The notes below the pieces were generated by a model. That model was not told where the DNA came from. It searched no databases and was given only the letters and a program-made list of their open reading frames with translations. A stretch of DNA of 9,510 bases from a bacterium. Lineage in GTDB: Bacteria > Patescibacteria > Paceibacteria > UBA9973. Of the stretch, positions 1-6,811 are shown piece by piece. The first letter of the stretch is position 1. Every line of letters starts with the position of its first letter. The position numbers were made by a program, and so were the translations under genes. The DNA lies in contig JAKALG010000027.1 of NCBI GenBank assembly GCA_021813235.1, forward strand, positions 1-9,510, given 5' to 3'.

Positions 1-534
1 AAATGGGGTTATATAGTTTCGCCTGAAATCTATTCTCAAGATGTCGAAAGCATGTGGGGCATGATGTGGGTGCGTTATCGCAAGTTTCTTGACAGCTCTG
101 ACCAAATTGTGTGCAAATATAGGAGCATTAAAGACATCCCCACTGAAACAGCTATCACTTGGGCCTCTACCTCCTCTTTCACTTTAGCTTCTGCTACCAC
201 CTATGCCGTGGGTGATGAAGTGGAAATAGTAAGGGGTACGGGGTCTGGAAAATCCGCCCATATCTCCGCCTTATCCGCAGACCTAAAGACCGTGACTCTT
301 GACGATACCTTTACGGGTGTGACTACGGGAACCGCTCTTGCTCGCTTTACTAAATGGACGAAGTTAGGTACAATTACACCAACTTCAACCACTAAGCCTC
401 AGTTCGCAAAACTCTCTTTTCCCATCAACAACAACGACACGAAAGTGCAGTTGAAAATATGTATGCAGTTCAAGGGAGACGATGAACTTGAGCAGGTCTT
501 AGTCGTAGAGAAGACCGAAGTTAAACCAACTTAA
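1..534 (+). CDS. C-terminal part of a phage virion-type protein (5' end outside window)
   Basis: The frame is open from base 1, giving 177 visible residues, so the start codon lies upstream; the ATG at 52 is internal. The visible N-terminal part is aromatic-rich (WGYIVSPEIYS, then WGMMWVRYRKF), followed by a Thr/Ser-rich beta-type stretch with a VGDEVEIVRGTGSGKSAHIS motif and a final beta segment ending in charged residues. I have the impression that this kind of segment ends large structural proteins of environmental tailed phages, but I cannot name a family. The position directly before low-complexity and ejection-type proteins fits a virion role, such as tail, neck or head-surface protein. 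It ends in TAA five bases before the next ATG, so translation is probably coupled. Coding status is solid; the function is inference. Confidence 0.75.
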   Translation, partial: KWGYIVSPEIYSQDVESMWGMMWVRYRKFLDSSDQIVCKYRSIKDIPTETAITWASTSSFTLASATTYAVGDEVEIVRGTGSGKSAHISALSADLKTVTLDDTFTGVTTGTALARFTKWTKLGTITPTSTTKPQFAKLSFPINNNDTKVQLKICMQFKGDDELEQVLVVEKTEVKPT

Positions 535-538
535 TAAT

Positions 539-1945
539 ATGCCAATTCCTAATTTTATGGTGTCTCGTAATCCGAAAACAAATCTGCCAATAAATCAGAA
601 TAAGATTTCTGCTTCTACAGCAGTTCCTACAGAAAATACAAAAGTTCAGCCACCAATAAATCAGGTACCAACTTCTGTATCTTCAACGGGTTCATATCAA
701 GGTGGTCAGATGGTTCCTGCTATGGGAACTCCTGAATACAATCAGGCATCTAAAAATGCGGCTGATACCGCCGCCGCCCAAAGAGCCGCAATTGTCGCCT
801 CTACTCAGGGAAATACAGGAACGACCTTTGACCCAAACAACTTCAACGCTAATATAGGCAATCTCTATAAAGCCAATGCTCCTATAGACCTAAATGCTAC
901 TGGTATAAATCAGGACTTGACCAATCTCAACGCCATCAACTCTCAGATAGCTAAGACCACGGGGAATAAGCTGATGTATGACGCCAATGCCTATGGAGGC
1001 GCTGTGGCTAATCCCACGGCCGGAGACTTTCTTGGAAACAACCTTGACTTCAATGCTCAAAGGGCGGCGGCTGTTCTCGGTGGACTAGGCTTGGCACAAA
1101 CAGGTATCACGAACACCTTGCAGAATCAGCTTGCTGTAGCTCAAGCTCAAAGGACTGCTGGCGTCGAGCAGGCTGGAGTTCCATTCAGCGCCGCCAATCA
1201 GCCGGTAGCAACTCAACCCGCTACAACATATGTGAATCCTTACAATCCTGTCTCGGTTGCGGCATTTAATGCAGGTCTTCCTGGCGGTGGTGGAACTGGT
1301 GCACTTGGAAGTGCCGTATCCACATATGCTGATAAAGTTAAAGCTGGTCAGATGAGTTATGATGACGCCGTAAAAGCCCTATCCGCTTATGGCCCCCGTG
1401 GACAGCAATCTCTTACTCAAGCGCTTGGGCCTAACTTCAATGTGGCTCAATCTAATACACTTGCCGCACAGCAGGGTGCAATCGGCCCATCTTTCAATTT
1501 TGCCAAAACAGCTTTACAGAATGTGCAAAACACAATTAAAGATTTGGGAATTACACAGAACACTAATATTCCACTCGTTAACCAAGCAAGTAATTGGGCT
1601 TCCATGCTGACTGGGTTAGGTTCCGAGAAAACTAGAGCATATATGCAGGCCGTTCAGGAGGCTAGGAATGCCTATCAACAGCTTTTGGCCGCTTCTAAGG
1701 GTGGAACGCCATCAGATTATAGTGGACAGGCAACTGCGGCTATTCCTGACCAACCTACACCTAATGATATTAACGCCGCCTTGAGCACTGTAGAAGGTCT
1801 TGGAGGAGCCAAAGTTGGTATTTATGGAAATCCAGGAGCTTCAACATCTAATACGGCTTCTGGTCAGAGCTTTACAGAAGGCCAAACAGCCGCAGGTGGA
1901 GAACTGATATATAAGGATGGTAAGTGGCAAGTTAATAGCAAATGA
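539..1945 (+). CDS. Low-complexity Ala/Asn/Gln/Thr-rich phage structural or ejection protein
   Basis: A 468-residue protein in which I see no Cys or His and only two Trp. The first 80 residues are Pro/Asn/Thr/Ser-rich and probably disordered. Residues of about 170-210 and 320-390 are Ala/Gln-rich and probably helical, and a Gly-rich linker (LPGGGGTGALGS) lies near residue 250. The C-terminus ends in a short beta-like motif, GELIYKDGKWQVNSK. This composition is typical of phage internal virion, scaffold-like or ejection proteins. The neighbour downstream, which looks like a DNA-ejection protein, supports this. The start ATG follows TAATAAT with no SD; the preceding stop is four bases upstream, so reinitiation is likely. 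No enzymatic motif is visible. The exact role is unknown. Confidence 0.7.
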   Translation: MPIPNFMVSRNPKTNLPINQNKISASTAVPTENTKVQPPINQVPTSVSSTGSYQGGQMVPAMGTPEYNQASKNAADTAAAQRAAIVASTQGNTGTTFDPNNFNANIGNLYKANAPIDLNATGINQDLTNLNAINSQIAKTTGNKLMYDANAYGGAVANPTAGDFLGNNLDFNAQRAAAVLGGLGLAQTGITNTLQNQLAVAQAQRTAGVEQAGVPFSAANQPVATQPATTYVNPYNPVSVAAFNAGLPGGGGTGALGSAVSTYADKVKAGQMSYDDAVKALSAYGPRGQQSLTQALGPNFNVAQSNTLAAQQGAIGPSFNFAKTALQNVQNTIKDLGITQNTNIPLVNQASNWASMLTGLGSEKTRAYMQAVQEARNAYQQLLAASKGGTPSDYSGQATAAIPDQPTPNDINAALSTVEGLGGAKVGIYGNPGASTSNTASGQSFTEGQTAAGGELIYKDGKWQVNSK

Positions 1946-1946
1946 C

Positions 1947-3650
1947 ATGCAGGATAATATACCAACAAGGAATAATAATCCAGGAGACTTAAAGAATCCC
2001 CAGACGGGTGAGTTTCAACAGTTTTCAAATCCACTGGATGGTAAGGCCGCCCTATATAATGACTTGACTGCTAAGATGACTGGCACTTCTACCACGGGAA
2101 TAGGGCCGTCAAGTTCTTTGGTAGATTTTGCGAAAGTATATGCACCTGCCTCTGATAAAAATGACCCAATCCAATATGCGGCCAATCTTGCTAATCAACT
2201 TAATATATCTCCTGATACTCAAATTGGTACGCTTAAATCACGCATAGATGATTTTGCCAATGCAATATCAAAAAACGAGGGATACCAGAGTCAAACTAAT
2301 CCTGATATGCCAGAACAGAATATGCAAAGCACAGAAGGTCAAGGACAGATAATTTCTCCTACTATTAACACGGCACCAAAGCCTGATTTTCTTGACAAAG
2401 TCGCAGGAGTTGCAAATGCAATTTTGGGTGTAACTGGAGGACAACAGATATCTAAAACACTTGGAAATGCTTTGGGACTTGTGTGGAGTAAAGCCTCTGA
2501 TTTACTGAATGGAACTGATTACTCAAAATACTACGATACATCAGATACGCCATCATTTTTGCAGAATGTAGGTGATATCGGTCAATTAGGTTTAACCTTA
2601 GCGGCTCCAGAAGTAGGAGCAGGAGAAGGAATGTTGGCAAGAATTGGTGCAAATGCCGCTTTGGGAGCAGGTATAGGTGCTTCTCATGCTTTAGCTAATA
2701 AGGGAGATATAACTAGTGAAGCCGGAACTGGAGCTTTGATGGGAGGTATTGCTACGCCAGCTATTGAAGGTATATCAAAACTATTCTCGTTCCTACCTGA
2801 TTCCATCATGTCAAAAGCCCTCAATGGAGCTGAAGATGATGTTAAGAACTCTGTTCTCAATAATAAACATATGTGGACAGTCGGAAGTGCATTACAAGAA
2901 ACAAACAAAGGAATAAGTCTGGCTGGTAACAAAATAGATAATATTTTGTCAAATATGCCAGAAGAAAAGAATCTTGGAAGCGGTAGTGACTCACTAGATA
3001 AAGCACTAATAAAGTTTCAGCAATCTTCTCTATTTCCTGAAACAACTGCTCCTGGAGAAGTAGGATTTTTTGACGCACAAACAGAAGCAAGAAACAATCT
3101 AATCAAACAACTAAAAGGATATGTACCAGGTAAGGGTGCGTTGGTAGATAAACTCGCTAATGGGGACGCTACTCTCTTAGAGAAAAATGAACTTCGCCAA
3201 GCACTTGACAAAACCTATACCACGCTTGATCCTGAATCAACTTGGAAAAAAACGCTTGCTAAGAGCGTAGCCGATAATCTAAGAGATGAAGTACAGTCAT
3301 GGGCACCAGATACTCAACCGTATTTCCAACAAATGACTAAAAACTATGGCATAAAGGATGCCCTTGAACCAATCGCAGAAAAAGCGGGAAAGACTAAAGG
3401 AATTGGCCTGTATGATTTGACCGCCTTTCTTGCCGGTCATACTCTCGGTGGTCCATTTGGAGGTTTAGGAGCTGTAGCCGCAGAAAGAGCATTAAGAAAT
3501 CCTAATGCTGACTTGATGGCGGCTCGTTTCCTTTCAAGAAGTGGAGGGATGATTGGTTCTCTTGCTAAAGCAGGAAAAGCACCAGTCTTGAACGCTATTC
3601 TAGGAGGTCTTCAGCAGGGCCAATCCACAAAAGCCACAACAAACCAATGA
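1947..3650 (+). CDS. Probable DNA-ejection / internal virion protein with N-terminal lysozyme-like domain
   Basis: A 567-residue protein. Residues 8-95 carry the RNNNPGDLKNP motif followed by a GKAALYNDLTAKM helix, DFAKVYAP and a helix ending near NEGYQ. This pattern occurs in virion-associated murein hydrolase-like domains (structural protein P5-like), so local peptidoglycan opening during entry is the expected job. A polar linker (about 95-140) leads to a hydrophobic Gly/Ala-rich region (about 205-280, LGLTLAAPEVGAG, ANAALGAGIGAS, GTGALMGGIATP) that could insert into a membrane. The remainder is mostly helical, with a second Gly-rich stretch (LAGHTLGGPFGGLGAVAAERA). This layout fits podovirus-type ejection proteins. 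I chose ATG 1947, one base after the upstream stop (TGACATG). ATG 1917 would add ten residues and overlap the upstream gene by 29 bases. Confidence 0.72.
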   Translation: MQDNIPTRNNNPGDLKNPQTGEFQQFSNPLDGKAALYNDLTAKMTGTSTTGIGPSSSLVDFAKVYAPASDKNDPIQYAANLANQLNISPDTQIGTLKSRIDDFANAISKNEGYQSQTNPDMPEQNMQSTEGQGQIISPTINTAPKPDFLDKVAGVANAILGVTGGQQISKTLGNALGLVWSKASDLLNGTDYSKYYDTSDTPSFLQNVGDIGQLGLTLAAPEVGAGEGMLARIGANAALGAGIGASHALANKGDITSEAGTGALMGGIATPAIEGISKLFSFLPDSIMSKALNGAEDDVKNSVLNNKHMWTVGSALQETNKGISLAGNKIDNILSNMPEEKNLGSGSDSLDKALIKFQQSSLFPETTAPGEVGFFDAQTEARNNLIKQLKGYVPGKGALVDKLANGDATLLEKNELRQALDKTYTTLDPESTWKKTLAKSVADNLRDEVQSWAPDTQPYFQQMTKNYGIKDALEPIAEKAGKTKGIGLYDLTAFLAGHTLGGPFGGLGAVAAERALRNPNADLMAARFLSRSGGMIGSLAKAGKAPVLNAILGGLQQGQSTKATTNQ

Positions 3651-3717
3651 AAATTATAAATGGCATTACACTTATAAAAACATAAATTATTAAAATTATC
3701 AATTTAACTTATCCACA
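3651..3717 (+). promoter_or_regulatory. AT-rich intergenic segment ending in an exact DnaA box
   Basis: Roughly 86% A+T by eye, with several TATAAA/TAAAAT-like hexamers but no clear -35 at standard spacing. It ends in TTATCCACA at 3709-3717, an exact DnaA-box consensus whose last base is the A of the next gene's ATG. No SD precedes that ATG. It could be a promoter, an unwinding-type element or a protein-binding site that occludes the start; the sequence does not decide between these. Confidence 0.45.
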
Positions 3718-4022
3718 TGGCGTATACAAATATCTCAACTCAAAATAGCAACACCCCTTCCGTTCAGACAGGTGCTACGGCACTGGCCGCTAATCAGGCA
3801 CGCGTAGGTTTCTCTATTCAAAATCAAGGTACTAATCCTCTATTCGTCTGCTTCGGTTCAGGAGCCACTACATCTGTCTATCATGTAATTCTCAAAGCTA
3901 GCACAGTAGCGGCCGATGGTTCTGGTGGTATATTCACAATGCTTTCAGGCACAGTCTACAATGGAGTCATCACAGTGGCGGGTACTTCTCCAAGTTATAC
4001 GGTTCTTGAAATGGCACCATAA
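3717..4022 (+). CDS. Small beta-rich phage protein, probably virion-associated
   Basis: A 101-residue protein that starts MAYTNISTQNSNT. It is rich in Thr, Ser, Gly, Ala and Val, with alternating patterns typical of beta-sandwich proteins: ARVGFSIQNQGTNPLFVCFG, then SVYHVILKAST, a Gly-rich turn (ADGSGGIF) and GVITVAGTSPSYTVLEM. It contains one Cys and no charged clusters. I have the impression that similar short proteins occur in environmental phage structural regions, where they could decorate capsid or tail, but I cannot name the family. The start codon overlaps an exact DnaA box and has no SD. The next gene starts four bases after its stop, so the two are probably co-translated. Confidence 0.65.
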   Translation: MAYTNISTQNSNTPSVQTGATALAANQARVGFSIQNQGTNPLFVCFGSGATTSVYHVILKASTVAADGSGGIFTMLSGTVYNGVITVAGTSPSYTVLEMAP

Positions 4023-4026
4023 TACA

Positions 4027-4308
4027 ATGACCCAGAGATTGAACAAAAAACTACATGAGATAGTTGATAACGGATATATCACAATCCTAGTCACTGTAAT
4101 GTTGGGTTTTGCTGGTTGGATAGGAATATCAACCATCCAAAACCAAGTAGCGATTGCTGAAACCCGTACTCAACTAACTGATGTTGCTTCATCGGTAGAT
4201 GAAATAAAAAGCGATATCAAGTCTTTAGTCCTACCGAGACTTGGAGTCAATCCTGGTGTCCTAAGTTATGTACAATCTCTTAATGCTTCATCAACAGCAC
4301 AAAAATGA
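4027..4308 (+). CDS. Small membrane protein with a coiled-coil tail
   Basis: A 93-residue protein. A basic, polar N-terminus (TQRLNKKLHEIVDNG) precedes one clear membrane segment at about residues 17-36 (YITILVTVMLGFAGWIGIST). A probable coiled coil follows at about 39-68 (heptad-like I/V/L spacing through TRTQLTDVASSVDEIKSDI), then a short Ser/Ala-rich tail. The topology resembles phage lysis accessory or haemolysin-XhlA-like proteins, and also small virion membrane anchors; I cannot choose between them. I use the ATG at 4027, four bases after the preceding stop. An upstream in-frame ATG at 3916 would run through the previous gene and is unlikely. Its TGA overlaps the next ATG (ATGA at 4305-4308), indicating translational coupling to the protease gene. 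Confidence 0.7.
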   Translation: MTQRLNKKLHEIVDNGYITILVTVMLGFAGWIGISTIQNQVAIAETRTQLTDVASSVDEIKSDIKSLVLPRLGVNPGVLSYVQSLNASSTAQK

Positions 4309-5216
4309 AAACAATACTAATTGAAGGTAAGGTACCAGCAGGTGCAAAACATCAACCAATCTTCCGTTTTTTTCACAAGAAATTACGAAGACTCACTGGA
4401 AAAAGACTTGCTAAGGGTATGGGTGTAGACTGGACAAAAGGCTCACAGTTTAGAACTCAAGCCTCTGGATTGCCTATAAAAAATCAAGGCTCCAATTTCT
4501 CTTGTGGAGGTGAAGCCGGTGCATATTTCTTGGAAATAATGCGCCGCATTCAAAATATCCAAGAGGGAGAGATATCTGCCAAGTCAATATACGCTCCTAT
4601 AGCATATCCAGGAGGGGGAACCACAATAACATCGCTTATGACCCAAATCGGCGCTCACGGGGCCAATTTGGAGGCCACAGTGCCATCCTACGACTCAAAT
4701 GGACAACCTTTGGATGAAATACAGATGACAGATAAGTCATTTATGACATCTGAAAATATAAAAGATGCTCTGTCAAGAGCTGGATACACTCCATATGATT
4801 GTCAAGATGATATTGAGAGCGTTGCCGAAGCTATCAATACTTATGGAGCTGTAATATGGGAAATAACAGGCCAAAATGGAAACACTCCTGACTGGATTAG
4901 TGCTACTCCACAACCGCCTCAAATTGGAAACCCAAACCCTCTTTGGAGGCATTTCATGTGTGCTTATGATTTCTCGTTGGATGAAAACGGAAAACAAAGG
5001 ATACACGCATATCAAAGCATGAGTAGCGGATGGGGTGACAAAGGTATACAATACTTCTATGAAGAATACTTCACTGGAAAGTATTTGGACGCATTCACTT
5101 TCATCTATGATACTAAATTAGTACCGAACTCTGATAATCATTCTATTTGGGCTGAACTATTGAGGTGGTTTAGAATCACTCAATTCAAACTTGCTGGTAC
5201 TTTGGGCTATGCTTGA
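4305..5216 (+). CDS. Papain-fold cysteine protease (peptidase C1-like) of phage
   Basis: A 303-residue protein. IKNQGSNFSCGGEAGAYF (58-75) matches the papain QGSCGSCWAF signature with exact spacing: Q61 would be the oxyanion Gln and C67 the nucleophile. H216 in WRHFMCAYDF is the catalytic His candidate. YQSMSSGWGDKG (236-247) aligns without gaps to papain NSWGTGWGENG, but the catalytic Asn is Gln (Q237) and the first Trp is Met (M239). The papain disulfide Cys before the nucleophile is Asn (N64). No signal peptide or obvious propeptide is visible. A basic N-terminal stretch (FFHKKLRRLTGKRLAKG) and a hydrophobic C-terminus (IWAELLRWFRITQFKLAG) may bind membrane or partner. The role is unknown: virion maturation, entry or lysis are possible. 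It is coupled by ATGA to the membrane-protein gene upstream. Confidence 0.83.
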   Translation: MKTILIEGKVPAGAKHQPIFRFFHKKLRRLTGKRLAKGMGVDWTKGSQFRTQASGLPIKNQGSNFSCGGEAGAYFLEIMRRIQNIQEGEISAKSIYAPIAYPGGGTTITSLMTQIGAHGANLEATVPSYDSNGQPLDEIQMTDKSFMTSENIKDALSRAGYTPYDCQDDIESVAEAINTYGAVIWEITGQNGNTPDWISATPQPPQIGNPNPLWRHFMCAYDFSLDENGKQRIHAYQSMSSGWGDKGIQYFYEEYFTGKYLDAFTFIYDTKLVPNSDNHSIWAELLRWFRITQFKLAGTLGYA

Positions 5217-5261
5217 GAGCATAGTCCTGGGCTGGCATTGCCGCCCAGAACCATGCTCTTA
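5214..5261 (+). other. Strong RNA hairpin spanning the protease stop and abutting the exonuclease start
   Basis: The outer stem pairs 5214-5222 (TGAGAGCAT, beginning with the TGA stop) with 5253-5261 (ATGCTCTTA), including one G-U. The inner stem pairs CTGGGC (5227-5232) and GGC (5234-5236) with GCCGCCCAG (5240-5248), with one bulged T and an ATT loop. The next ATG is at 5264, two bases after the stem. No T-tract follows, so it is not a standard terminator. It may separate late structural genes from the exonuclease gene by processing, pausing or start-site occlusion. Confidence 0.6.
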
Positions 5262-5263
5262 AC

Positions 5264-6052
5264 ATGTCTATACTAGAAAATCAAACTCCGTTTTCGTTCG
5301 ATGATAAAGTATTGTTTTTTGACATTGAAACCACTCCGACAAAAGGATGGGCTTTTAGAAATTATGAAGCAAATGTCTTTGAAATAGAGGAATACTTCCA
5401 TATTCAATCATATTCTTATAAATGGGGAGAAAAAGGGAAAACAAAATGCGTGGCACTTCCTGATTTTCCTTTGTATAAAAAAGAACCACACAATGATTTA
5501 GAACTGGTAAAATCTCTATTTGATTTATGGTCTAAAGCTGATATCATCATCGGATATAATGGAGATAGATTTGATATAAAGAAAACCAGACATAGGTTTT
5601 TGATACATGGCTTAGGAAATGTATACTCTTTCAAAACTATAGACCCATTGAAGATTGCTAAAAAACTTGGATTTTTCTCTAACTCTCTTAATGGTGTCAG
5701 TGATGAATTGGGTTTAGGAAAGAAAGTAGAACATGAGGGTAACCTGTGGAAAAAGTGTTATGATGCTTACTTGACAAATGATAAGAAATCATGGAAAAAA
5801 ATGAAAGAATATAACAATCAAGATATAGAACTATTATACCTTGTATCTCGACGATTAATTCCTTACATGGAAAGATATCCTAGAGTAAAAATGGACAATG
5901 GAAAATGTCCTGTATGCGGAGGAACAAACTTTAAGAGAAATGGAAAAAAATATTATAGTAATTATGAACAGCAAAGATATGCTTGTCTAAAGTGTGGTTT
6001 TGGAAATATCTATGGTGATAAAATTAAAAAAGAATGGGATATAAAACAATGA
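5264..6052 (+). CDS. DEDDy 3'-5' exonuclease (RNase H-like fold) with C-terminal zinc ribbon
   Basis: A 262-residue protein. ExoI motif VLFFDIETT gives D20 and E22; ExoII is GYNGDRFDIKKTRHRF with D104; ExoIII is YNNQD with Y183 and D187, the Y-x3-D pattern of the DEDDy class. These residues bind the two metal ions in DnaQ/PolB-exonuclease-type domains that remove nucleotides from DNA or RNA 3' ends. TIDPLKIAKKLGFFSNSLNGVSDELGLG (125-152) is the usual linker region before ExoIII. The C-terminus carries CPVC (215-218) and CLKC (241-244), a four-Cys zinc ribbon likely to bind nucleic acid. I see no polymerase domain, so it is a stand-alone exonuclease, possibly for phage DNA replication, recombination or host nucleic-acid turnover. 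There is no SD; the ATG follows the 5214-5261 hairpin. It ends in an ATGA overlap with the next gene. Confidence 0.85.
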   Translation: MSILENQTPFSFDDKVLFFDIETTPTKGWAFRNYEANVFEIEEYFHIQSYSYKWGEKGKTKCVALPDFPLYKKEPHNDLELVKSLFDLWSKADIIIGYNGDRFDIKKTRHRFLIHGLGNVYSFKTIDPLKIAKKLGFFSNSLNGVSDELGLGKKVEHEGNLWKKCYDAYLTNDKKSWKKMKEYNNQDIELLYLVSRRLIPYMERYPRVKMDNGKCPVCGGTNFKRNGKKYYSNYEQQRYACLKCGFGNIYGDKIKKEWDIKQ

Positions 6053-6375
6053 AAAAGCTAACTCACTATGAAACTGGAGCTGTGAGAGATGATCGAACTG
6101 GAAAACCAAATTATCTGGCTGTGTCTTTTACTGCTAGACATCGTTATGTCAGATACATGACAGAAATGGCTAAAAAATACGGAGAGGGTAACTGGAGGAA
6201 AGGCATTCCCACTTATTCATATGAGGAGTCATTATTACGACATATTTCTCAATACTTCCGCAATAAGTATGAAAACGGCCAAGATGAGCCGGAAAAAGAC
6301 CATTTGTCAGCCGCCCTATTTAATCTTGAAGGAATTATCCACAACGAGGAGATATCCAAATTAAAGAATAAGTAG
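6049..6375 (+). CDS. dATP/dGTP diphosphohydrolase N-terminal-like phage protein (DUF5664 type)
   Basis: A 108-residue protein with the family's motifs in order: GAVRDDRTGKPNY (10-22), MAKKYGEGNWRKGIP (40-54), LLRHISQYF (62-70) and DHLSAALFNLEGII (84-97). The pattern RHxxQY followed by DHLxAAxxNL is characteristic of a small all-alpha phage family annotated as dATP/dGTP diphosphohydrolase N-terminal; the acidic and His residues could bind metal. If active, it would act on nucleotide pools during replication, fitting the exonuclease gene next to it. The chosen ATG (6049) overlaps the upstream TGA. A start at 6034 would add five residues and overlap more. The protein is one compact domain, so enzymatic activity is inferred rather than shown. 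Confidence 0.8.
   Translation: MKKLTHYETGAVRDDRTGKPNYLAVSFTARHRYVRYMTEMAKKYGEGNWRKGIPTYSYEESLLRHISQYFRNKYENGQDEPEKDHLSAALFNLEGIIHNEEISKLKNK
6335..6343 (+). promoter_or_regulatory. Exact DnaA-box 9-mer inside the diphosphohydrolase-like gene
   Basis: TTATCCACA. The 12-mer TTATCCACAACG recurs exactly at 6820-6831. It could be chance, because it encodes IIHNE here, but it belongs to a set of such sites within 3.4 kb. Confidence 0.35.
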
Positions 6376-6394
6376 TATAATATATATGGAGGTG
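6376..6394 (+). promoter_or_regulatory. Possible -10 hexamer and strong Shine-Dalgarno for the 47-residue gene
   Basis: An exact TATAAT lies at 6376-6381, directly after the previous stop, but there is no good -35 at 16-18 bases. GGAGGTG at 6388-6394 is a canonical SD with six bases between GGAGG and the ATG at 6399. Most other genes here have no SD, so this decides the start of an otherwise very short gene. Confidence 0.55.
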
Positions 6395-6398
6395 CCCA

Positions 6399-6542
6399 AT
6401 GACACTACATTCATTGCTTGTTGTTCATGAGGGCGTCACCTATCTAGTACGCCTCTCATTCAAAGTCCAGGACGGTTATCTAACCGCTTCTGTTGTTTCA
6501 ATCCGTCAAGTCAGTTTCTTCGACAATCGAAACCTAAACTAA
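6399..6542 (+). CDS. Small phage protein of unknown function (47 residues)
   Basis: It begins MTLHSLLVVHEGVTYLVRLS, continues with a second beta-like half (FKVQDGYLTASVVSIRQVSF) and ends FFDNRNLN. The alternating hydrophobic pattern suggests a small beta-rich fold. The strong case for a real gene is the canonical GGAGGTG SD six bases upstream and an immediately preceding TATAAT. It ends AAC-TAA, one base before an ATG, in the shared AACTAACATG context. Codons end mostly in C or T, unlike the A/T-ending genes to its left. I do not recognise a family. Confidence 0.6.
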   Translation: MTLHSLLVVHEGVTYLVRLSFKVQDGYLTASVVSIRQVSFFDNRNLN

Positions 6543-6550
6543 CATGTCTC

Positions 6551-6769
6551 ATGTCAAGTTTATACAAAAGAAATTGCCACTTCTGCGGCAAGCCGTTCCT
6601 GTCAGTCAGTTCAGACGCATCCTTCTGTTGCGGCGCGCATTTCCTCCGAAACTTTACGGGAGAAGTACACGACCCACAAGAAAACGACGCTCGTTCTATT
6701 GAACAGCAACTGCTTCTCCGTTTGGTGGAGAACAATGCACAGCACATAATCATCAACGAAAGGAGGTGA
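6551..6769 (+). CDS. Small zinc-finger-like protein (72 residues)
   Basis: It begins MSSLYKRNCHFCGKPFLS and carries C9, C12, C26, C27 and H30. CHFCGKPF followed by SFCCGAHFLRNF is a likely treble-clef or zinc-ribbon-like C-x2-C...C-x3-H site for nucleic-acid or protein binding. The second half is acidic and helical (DPQENDARSIEQQLLLRLVENNAQ). There is no SD. The ATG at 6544, in another frame, has the AACTAACATG context and would give a basic 52-residue product ending at 6702; I prefer 6551 because only this frame yields a recognisable metal site. The gene's last codons and TGA lie inside a perfect 12-nt anti-SD complement (6759-6770). Its codons are rich in C endings like the preceding small gene. 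Confidence 0.6.
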   Translation: MSSLYKRNCHFCGKPFLSVSSDASFCCGAHFLRNFTGEVHDPQENDARSIEQQLLLRLVENNAQHIIINERR

Positions 6770-6770
6770 T
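6759..6770 (+). promoter_or_regulatory. Perfect 12-nt Shine-Dalgarno without a normal start codon
   Basis: AAAGGAGGTGAT is fully complementary to the common bacterial 16S rRNA 3' tail. No ATG, GTG or TTG lies at usable spacing downstream. Seven bases after GGAGG is ATC (6774), which would open a 23-residue frame (beginning I/M-RGAGKFTPY, ending NALLI, stop at 6843-6845). It may serve a non-AUG leader peptide, or be a remnant whose start was lost. Confidence 0.6.
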
Positions 6771-6811
6771 TATATCAGGGGAGCAGGAAAGTTCACCCCA
6801 TACCTGCAAAC

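Noticed and set aside
1917..1946. ATG 1917 as start of the ejection-type protein
   Set aside because: It overlaps the upstream gene by 29 bases; ATG 1947 lies one base after the upstream stop, like other junctions in this window.
2452..3211. Several minus-strand frames inside the ejection-type gene
   Set aside because: They are hydrophobic or basic shadows without starts or motifs, all opposite a continuous well-supported plus-strand gene.
3651..3717. Replication origin
   Set aside because: One DnaA box next to AT-rich DNA is not enough; there is no box array here and no replication initiator gene in the window.
6511..6756. Minus-strand Cys/Ser-rich frame opposite the zinc-finger-like gene
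   Set aside because: It is a shadow of the plus-strand frame; the plus strand has an SD on the upstream gene and a sensible metal-binding motif.
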